Shown here: in pieces, positions 1-5,582 of the stretch
Layout: every line of letters starts with the position of its first letter
How positions within the stretch are numbered: position 1 is the first letter of the stretch
NCBI GenBank assembly: GCA_050954505.1
Contig: JBPBPY010000452.1
Span: 1 to 5,582, forward strand
DNA: 5,582 nucleotides
Direction of reading: 5' to 3'
DNA from: JAQGMO01 sp050954505
GTDB taxonomy: Bacteria; Pseudomonadota; Gammaproteobacteria; Burkholderiales; Burkholderiaceae_D
Notes under the pieces: model-generated
What the model was told of the DNA's origin: nothing
The model's database searches: none
What the model saw: only the letters and a program-made list of their open reading frames with translations
Translations under genes and position numbers: made by a program

Positions 1-690
1 AAAGATGCTGGCACCTACGGCATTACCGCTTCGGGCCTGACATCGAACAACTACGCAATCAGCTACAACCCTGGCACGCTGACTATTGGCCAAGCTGCAC
101 TGACGGTAACAGCCATCAACGCCAACAAGACCTATGACGGCGTTGCCTACACTGGCGGCGCAGGGGTGAATTACAGCGGTTTTATCGGCAGCGAGAATTC
201 CGCCGTGTTGGGTGGATCGGTTGCCTACAGTGGCACATCTCAGAATGCGAAAGACGCCGGCACCTATGGCATCACGGCGTCCGGACTGACATCAAACAAC
301 TACGCAATCAGCTACAACCCCGGCACGCTGATCATCGGTCAAGCTGCGCTGACGGTGACAGCCATCAACGCCAGCAAGACTTATGATGGTGTTGCCTACA
401 CTGGCGGCGCAGGTGTCAACTACAGCGGCTTTGTTGGCAGCGAAACTTCCGCCGTACTGGGTGGGTCTGTTGCATACAGTGGCACCTCGCAGAATGCAAA
501 AGATGCTGGCACCTACGGCATTACCGCTTCGGGCCTGACATCGAACAACTACGCAATCAGCTACAACCCTGGCACGCTGACTATTGGCCAAGCTGCGCTG
601 ACGGTAACAGCCATCAACGCCAACAAGACCTATGACGGCGTTGCCTACACTGGCGGCGCAGGGGTGAATTACAACGGTTTTATCGGCAGC
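1..690 (+). repeat. Two-unit (498-bp) duplication tract: 1-192 copied as 499-690
   Basis: Bases 1-98 are identical to 499-596, and 100-175 are identical to 598-673. Through 192/690 up to the shared GGCAGC the only two differences are A99/G597 (silent) and G176/A674 (Ser to Asn). Both copies carry the rare Val31-to-Ile and Ser11-to-Asn changes. The intervening unit does not match this closely, so the copying step was two units long. Confidence 0.85.
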
Positions 691-3600
691 GAAACTTCCG
701 CCGTACTGGGTGGGTCTGTTGCTTACAGTGGCACCTCGCAAAATGCGAAAGATGCCGGTACCTATGGCATCACGGCTTCGGGACTGACATCGAACAACTA
801 CGCGATCAGCTACAACCCGGGCACGCTGACGGTAAGCCAGGCGGCGCTGACAGTAACGGCAATCAATGCCAGCAAGACTTACGATGGCGTTGCCTACACT
901 GGTGGTGCAGGCGTCAATTACAGCGGCTTTGTCGGCAGCGAAAATTCGGCCGTATTGGGTGGCGCTGTTGCTTACAGCGGTACGTCGCAGAATGCCAAGG
1001 ATGCCGGCACCTACGGCATTACTGCTTCCGGACTGACATCGAACAACTACGCGATCAGCTATAACCCTGGCACGCTGACGATTGGCCAGGCAGCGTTGAC
1101 TGTCACGGCAGTCAACGCCAGCAAGACCTATGATGGCGTTGCCTACACTGGCGGCGCAGGGGTGAATTACAGCGGTTTTGTCGGCAGCGAAACTTCCGCC
1201 GTACTGGGTGGGTCTGTTGCTTACAGTGGCACCTCGCAAAATGCGAAAAATGCCGGCACCTATGGCATCACCGCTTCCGGCCTGACATCGAACAATTACG
1301 CAATCAGCTATAACCCTGGCACGCTGACAATTGGTCAAGCTGCGCTGACGGTTACTGCGATCAACGCCAACAAGACCTACGACGGTGTTGCCTATACCGG
1401 TGGCGCAGGCGTTAATTACAGCGGCTTTGTCGGCAGCGAGAACTCTGCAGTGCTTGGCGGTGCTGTTGCTTACAGCGGTACGTCGCAGAATGCCAAGGAT
1501 GCCGGCACCTATGGCATCACGGCGTCCGGCCTGACATCGAACAATTACGCGATCAGCTACAATCCGGGCACGCTGACCATTGGACAAGCAGCGCTGACGG
1601 TGACAGCCATCAATGCCAGCAAGACTTACGATGGCGTTGCCTACACCGGTGGCGCAGGCGTCAATTACAGCGGCTTTGTCGGCAGCGAGAACTCGGCCGT
1701 GCTGGGTGGATCGGTTGCATACAGTGGCACGTCCCAAAATGCCAAGGATGCCGGCACCTATGGCATTACGGCTTCCGGCCTGACATCGAACAACTACGCA
1801 ATCAGCTACAACCCAGGCACGCTGAGTATCGGTCAAGCTGCGCTGACGGTCACAGCGATCAATGCCAGCAAGACCTATGACGGCGTTGCCTACACTGGCG
1901 GTGCAGGTGTCAACTACAGCGGTTTCGTCGGCAGTGAAAACTCTGCCGTACTCGGTGGTGCAGTTGCCTACACCGGTACATCGCAGAATGCCAAGGATGC
2001 CGGCACCTACGGCATTACCGCTTCCGGCCTGACATCGAACAATTACGTGATCATCTACAACCCGGGCACGCTGACGGTGAACCAGGCGGCGCTGACGGTC
2101 ACGGCCGTTAATGCCAGCAAGACCTATGACGGCGTTGTCTATACCGGCGGCGCAGGGGTTAATTACAGCGGTTTTGTCGGCAGCGAAAATTCAGCCGTGC
2201 TGGGTGGGTCTGTTGCATACAGTGGTACCTCGCAAAATGCGAAAGACGCCGGCACCTATGGCATCACGGCTTCCGGCCTGACATCGAACAACTACGCAAT
2301 CAGCTACAACCCTGGCACGCTGACCATCGGTCAGGCTGCGCTGACAGTCACGGCCATCAACGCCAACAAGACCTACGACGGTGTTGCCTACACTGGCGGT
2401 GCAGGCGTCAGTTATACCGGCTTCGTCGGCAGCGAAAATTCCGCCGTATTGGGTGGGTCTGTTGCCTACAGTGGCACGTCGCAAAATGCGAAAGATGCGG
2501 GCACCTACGGCATCACGGCGTCCGGCCTGACATCGAACAATTACGCGATCAGCTACAACCCGGGCACGCTGACGGTGAACCAGGCGGCGCTGACGGTCAC
2601 GGCCGTTAATGCCAGCAAAACGTATGACGGCGTTGCCTATACCGGCGGCGCCGGCGTGAATTACAGCGGTTTCGTTGGCAGCGAAAACTCGGCAGTGCTG
2701 GGAGGATCGGTTGCATACAGCGGAACGTCGCAAAATGCGAAAGATGCCGGTACCTACGGCATCACGGCTTCCGGCCTGACCTCGAACAACTACGCAATCA
2801 GCTACAACCCTGGCACGCTGACCATCGGTCAAGCCGCGCTGACTGTCACAGCGATCAACGCCAGCAAGACCTATGACGGTGTTGCCTATACTGGCGGTGC
2901 AGGCGTCAGTTATGCCGGCCTCGTTGGCGGCGAGAATTCAGCGGTGTTGGGCGGTGCAGTTGCCTACAGTGGAACGTCGCAAAATGCCAAGGATGCCGGC
3001 ACCTATGGCATTACGGCGTCCGGCCTGACATCGAATAATTACGCGATCAGCTACAACCCCGGCACGTTGACCGTTGGCCAGGCAGCATTGAGTGTTACTG
3101 CAGTCAATGCGAGCAAGACTTACGATGGCGTTGCCTACACCAGTGGTGCTGGTGTGACTTACAGTGGCTTTGTCGGCAGCGAGAATTCAGCCGTACTGGG
3201 TGGGTCCGTGGCATACAGTGGCACGTCGCAGAATGCCAAGGATGCTGGCACGTATGGCATCACGGCGTCTGGTCTGACATCGAACAATTACGCGATCACC
3301 TACAATCCCGGCACGCTGACGGTAAATCAGGCAGCGCTGACAGTCACGGCAATCAACGCCAGCAAAACCTACGACGGTGTTGCCTACACCGGCGGCGCAG
3401 GCGTTACTTACAGCGGTTTCGTTGGCAGCGAGAACGCAGCAGTGCTGAGTGGATCAGTTGCCTACAGTGGCACGTCCCAAAACGCCAAGGATGCCGGCAC
3501 CTATGGCATCACGGCTTCGGGTCTGACATCGAACAATTATGCAATCGGCTACAACCCCGGCACGCTGACCATCGGTCAGGCAGCATTGACTGTCAATGCA

Positions 3601-5582
3601 ATCAACGCCAGCAAGACCTATGACGGCGTTGCCTATACTGGTGGCGCCGGGGTTGGCTACAGTGGCTTCGTCGGTAGCGAAAACTCTGCTGTACTTGGCG
3701 GGAGTGTTGCTTACAGCGGCACATCGCAGAATGCGAAAGATGCCGGCACCTTTGGCATCACGGCGTCCGGCCTGACATCGAACAACTACGCAATCAGCTA
3801 CAACCCCGGCACGTTGACCATCGGTCAAGCAGCATTGACTGTTAATGCGATCAACACCAGCAAGACCTATGACGGCGTTGCTTACACAGGCGGTGCAGGC
3901 GTTAACTACAGTGGCTTCGTCGGTAGCGAAAACTCTGCAGTACTCGGTGGCGCTGTTGTTTACAGCGGCACATCGCAGAATGCCAAGGATGCCGGCACCT
4001 ACGGCATTACGGCGTCCGGCCTGACATCGAACAACTACGCAATCAGCTACAACCCCGGCACGCTGACCATCGGTCAAGCTGCGCTGACAGTCACGGCGAT
4101 CAACGCCAGCAAGACCTATGACGGTGTTGCCTACGCTGGTGGCGCGGGTGTCAATTACAGTGGCTTTGTCGGCAGCGAGAACGCAGCGGTACTTGGCGGT
4201 GTTGTTGCTTACAGCGGCACGTCGCAGAATGCCAAAGATGCCGGCACCTATGGCATTACCGCTTCCGGCCTGACATCGAACAACTACGCGATCAGCTACA
4301 ACCCTGGGACGCTGACCATTGGTCAAGCTGCGCTGACAGTTACTGCGATTAACGCCAACAAGACCTACGATGGTGTTGCCTACATCGGCGGCGCAGGCGT
4401 TACTTACAGTGGTTTCGTTGGCAGCGAGAACGCAGCAGCGCTCGGTGGAACGGTCGCATACAGTGGCACCTCGCAAAATGCGAAAGATGCCGGCACCTAT
4501 GGCATTACCGCTTCCGGCCTGACATCGAACAACTACGCGATCAGCTACAGCCCCGGCACGCTGACCATTGGGCAAGCTGCGCTGACTGTCACAGCCATCA
4601 ACGCCAGCAAGACCTATGACGGTGTTGCCTATACCGGCGGTGCTGGCGTCACCTATTCCGGCCTCGTTGGCAGCGAAAGTTCAGCCGTGTTGGGTGGGTC
4701 TGTTGCCTATGGCGGCACGTCGCAAAATGCCAAGGACGCCGGCACCTACGGCATCACGGCATCGGGCCTGACTTCGAACAATTACGCGATCAGCTACAAC
4801 CCCGGCACGCTGACGGTAAATCAGGCAGCGCTGACGGTGACAGCAATCAACGCCAGCAAGACCTATGACGGCGTTGCCTACACTGGCGGTGGAGGCGTTG
4901 ATTACAACGGCTTCGTCGGCGGTGAGAATTCCGCCGTACTGGGCGGGGCTGTTGCCTACAGCGGCACATCGCAAAACGCCAAGGATGCGGGCACCTATGG
5001 CATCAGCGCTTCCGGCCTGACATCGAACAATTACGCGATCAGCTATAACCCTGGCACACTGACCATTGGCCAAGCTGCGCTGATGGTGACGGCCGCCAAT
5101 GCCGGCAAGACTTATGACGGCACCACCTACATTGGCGGCGCCGGCGTGAGTTACAGCGGTTTTGTTGGCAGCGAAAATGCGGCCGTGCTGGGCGGATCGC
5201 TTGCATACGGTGGCACGTCCCAGAATGCCAAGGATGCGGGAACCTATGGCATCACCGCCGCCGGCCTGACGTCGAACAACTATGCAATCAACTACACTCC
5301 TGGCACGCTGACCATCGGTCAAGCTGCGCTGGCAGTCACGGCAACCAACGCCAGCAAGACCTATGACAGCGTTGCCTACAGCGGCGGCGCAGGCGTGAAT
5401 TACAGCGGTTTCGTTGCCGGCGAAAACGCGGCAGTGCTGGGCGGATCGGTTTCGTACGGTGGCACATCCCAGAATGCCAAGGATGCCGGCACTTATGGCA
5501 TCACCGCTTCCGGCCTGACATCGAACAATTATGTGATCAGCTACAACCCTGGCACGCTGACGGTGAACCAGGCTGCGCTGAC
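1..5582 (+). CDS. Giant repetitive adhesin-like protein, internal fragment made of MBG/YDG-type repeats (partial at both ends)
   Basis: The frame starting at base 1 is open for 1,860 codons and continues past both edges, so neither start nor stop is visible. The only in-frame ATG (5083-5085) sits inside a repeat and is not a start. The encoded segment is 22 full 83-residue modules plus partial ones. Each module has KTYDG at residues 12-16, GVNYSGF at 24-30, GTSQNAK at 47-53, AGTYGI at 55-60, GLTSNNY at 64-70 and YNPGTLTIGQ at 74-83. These are typical of MBG/YDG repeats in large secreted bacterial adhesins and filamentous-haemagglutinin-like proteins; the assignment is by recognition. The segment has no Cys, Trp, His or Arg and one Met. 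Each consensus module has two Lys against two Asp and one Glu, so the stalk is mildly acidic. No membrane segment or enzyme motif is visible. Role inferred: a long extracellular stalk for adhesion or biofilm. Other possible classes are a two-partner-secreted, type I-secreted or autotransported protein; the missing ends would decide. Confidence 0.93.
94..1836 (+). repeat. Units U1-U7: homogenised part of the array
   Basis: This is the most uniform block, with 17 residue substitutions over seven units relative to the consensus. U1 (94-342): S11N, V31I, T80I. U2 (343-591): N35T. U3 (592-840): S11N, S28N, V31I, N35T, I81V, G82S. U4 (841-1089): S42A. U5 (1090-1338): I8V, N35T, D54N. U6 (1339-1587): S11N, S42A. 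U7 (1588-1836): T80S. The GSETSAV variant (N35T) marks U2, U3 and U5. Ala42 marks U4 and U6, in step with a two-unit duplication pattern. Confidence 0.92.
1837..3579 (+). repeat. Units U8-U14: intermediate part of the array
   Basis: There are 31 residue substitutions over seven units. U8 (1837-2085): S42A, S46T, A71V, S73I, I81V, G82N. U9 (2086-2334): I8V, A18V. U10 (2335-2583): S11N, N26S, S28T, I81V, G82N. U11 (2584-2832): I8V. U12 (2833-3081): N26S, S28A, F30L, S33G, S42A, I81V. U13 (3082-3330): T4S, I8V, G21S, N26T, S73T, I81V, G82N. U14 (3331-3579): N26T, S36A, G40S, S73G. The end-of-unit linker alternates between TIGQ and TVNQ (TVNQ in U8, U10 and U13; TVGQ in U12). Confidence 0.9.
3580..4575 (+). 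repeat. Units U15-U18: intermediate part with an adjacent-unit duplicate
   Basis: U15 (3580-3828): T6N, N26G, Y58F, the only loss of Tyr58. U16 (3829-4077): T6N, A10T, S42A, A44V. U17 (4078-4326): T20A, S36A, S42V. U18 (4327-4575): S11N, T20I, N26T, S36A, V38A, S42T, N75S. T6N occurs only in the neighbours U15 and U16, which also share the codons for GCA-GCA-TTG-ACT at their start and a run around SGFVGSENS, so one probably arose from the other by a single-unit duplication or conversion. Confidence 0.9.
4576..5571 (+). repeat. Units U19-U22: diverged part, probably close to the 3' edge of the array
   Basis: There are 37 substitutions in four units, against about 2.4 per unit at the left. U19 (4576-4824): N26T, F30L, N35S, S46G, I81V, G82N. 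U20 (4825-5073): A23G, N26D, S28N, S33G, S42A, T61S. U21 (5074-5322): T4M, I8A, S11G, V17T, A18T, T20I, N26S, S36A, V43L, S46G, S63A, S73N, N75T. U22 (5323-5571): T4A, I8T, G16S (so YDG becomes YDS), T20S, G32A, S33G, S36A, A44S, S46G, A71V, I81V, G82N. The invariant GTSQNAK and GLTSNNY blocks are kept. The period stays exactly 249 bp. Confidence 0.92.

Larger units (their letters stand above)
1..5582 (+). repeat. Coding tandem repeat array, 249-bp period, 22 complete units plus two partial
   Basis: The codon for the Lys of AKDAG recurs at 1, 250, 499, 748, 997 and so on to 5479, always 249 bases apart; all 23 occurrences were checked and none is shifted. Taking the AALTV boundary as unit start, complete units begin at 94 + 249n (94, 343, 592 ... 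5323), with a partial tail at 1-93 and a partial head at 5572-5582. The unit is 83 codons, so copy-number change keeps the frame. Residues identical in all 22 units include the KTYD at 12-15, Glu34, GTSQNAK at 47-53, GLTSNNY at 64-70 and PGTL at 76-79. The most variable positions are 26 (N, S, T, G or D), 42 (S, A, V or T), 8, 11, 20, 36 and 81-82. Confidence 0.98.

Noticed and set aside
5083..5085. In-frame ATG as a start codon for a shorter gene
   Set aside because: It replaces Thr at position 4 of U21 in the middle of an uninterrupted repeat, and the same frame is open for over 5 kb upstream.
292..5322. Long open frames on the - strand, for example 292-1836, 2191-2832, 3454-4575 and 4681-5322, encoding repetitive proteins
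   Set aside because: They lie exactly opposite the sense codons. This antisense frame closes only where the + strand uses TCA for Ser (at 292, 2191, 2938, 3187, 3454 and 4681), because TTA and CTA are not used in frame. Their TTG starts fall on the repeated CAA codon at unit ends. They are mirror images of the repeat, not genes.
94..5571. RTX-type or Asp-rich calcium-binding repeats
   Set aside because: No GGxGxDxxx nonapeptide or DxDxDG pattern is present; the unit holds only two Asp, in KTYDG and AKDAG.
94..5571. Intramolecular Lys-Asn/Asp isopeptide bonds, suggested by the invariant Lys12, Lys53 and Glu34
   Set aside because: Invariance alone does not show the needed geometry, and no known isopeptide-domain motif is recognised.
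1..5582. CRISPR array or non-coding satellite
   Set aside because: The units are contiguous with no unique spacers, the period is a multiple of three, the frame is fully open, and differences are mainly synonymous. This is a coding repeat.
1..5582. Internal promoters, terminators, tRNA genes or insertion sequences
   Set aside because: Every base falls in the coding repeat. No inverted repeat with a T-run, no tRNA-like fold and no transposase motif was seen.

Overview
The window lies wholly inside one very large protein-coding gene. Read from base 1 on the + strand, all 1,860 complete codons are sense codons. The frame has no stop, no plausible start and no gap, so the gene runs out of both ends. 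The whole stretch is one tandem array with an exact 249-bp (83-codon) period: a 31-codon tail of one unit (1-93), 22 complete units (U1-U22, 94-5571) and the first 11 bases of another (5572-5582). No unit has gained or lost a base.

The repeated protein module carries KTYDG near its start, a Gly/Ser/Asn/Thr-rich middle with GTSQNAKDAGTYGI, and an end reading SNNYAISYNPGTLTIGQ. This matches, by recognition and not by a search, the MBG/YDG-type repeats of giant bacterial surface proteins often annotated as filamentous-haemagglutinin-like or 'YDG/MBG domain-containing' proteins. The product is most likely the repetitive stalk of a secreted or surface-anchored adhesin. The secretion signal, the anchor and any binding tip lie outside the window, so the export route cannot be read here.

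Layout: U1-U7 are the most uniform (about 2.4 substitutions per unit from the consensus). U8-U18 are intermediate. U19-U22 diverge, with 13 and 12 substitutions in U21 and U22, which suggests the 3' edge of the array is near. Overlaid on the 249-bp period is a 498-bp (two-unit) pattern, clearest in U1-U11, with long identical tracts exactly 498 bp apart. Synonymous differences between units are abundant while the protein hardly changes, so the array is under protein-level constraint as well as being copied internally.

Organism: GC is moderate (140 of 249 bases, about 56%, in the one unit counted by hand) and the repeat type is common in Gram-negative bacteria. A proteobacterium, perhaps of the Burkholderiales, is a reasonable guess but is not shown by the sequence. 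No RNA gene, promoter, terminator, mobile element or second gene was found. Long open frames on the - strand are mirror images of the repeat codons.
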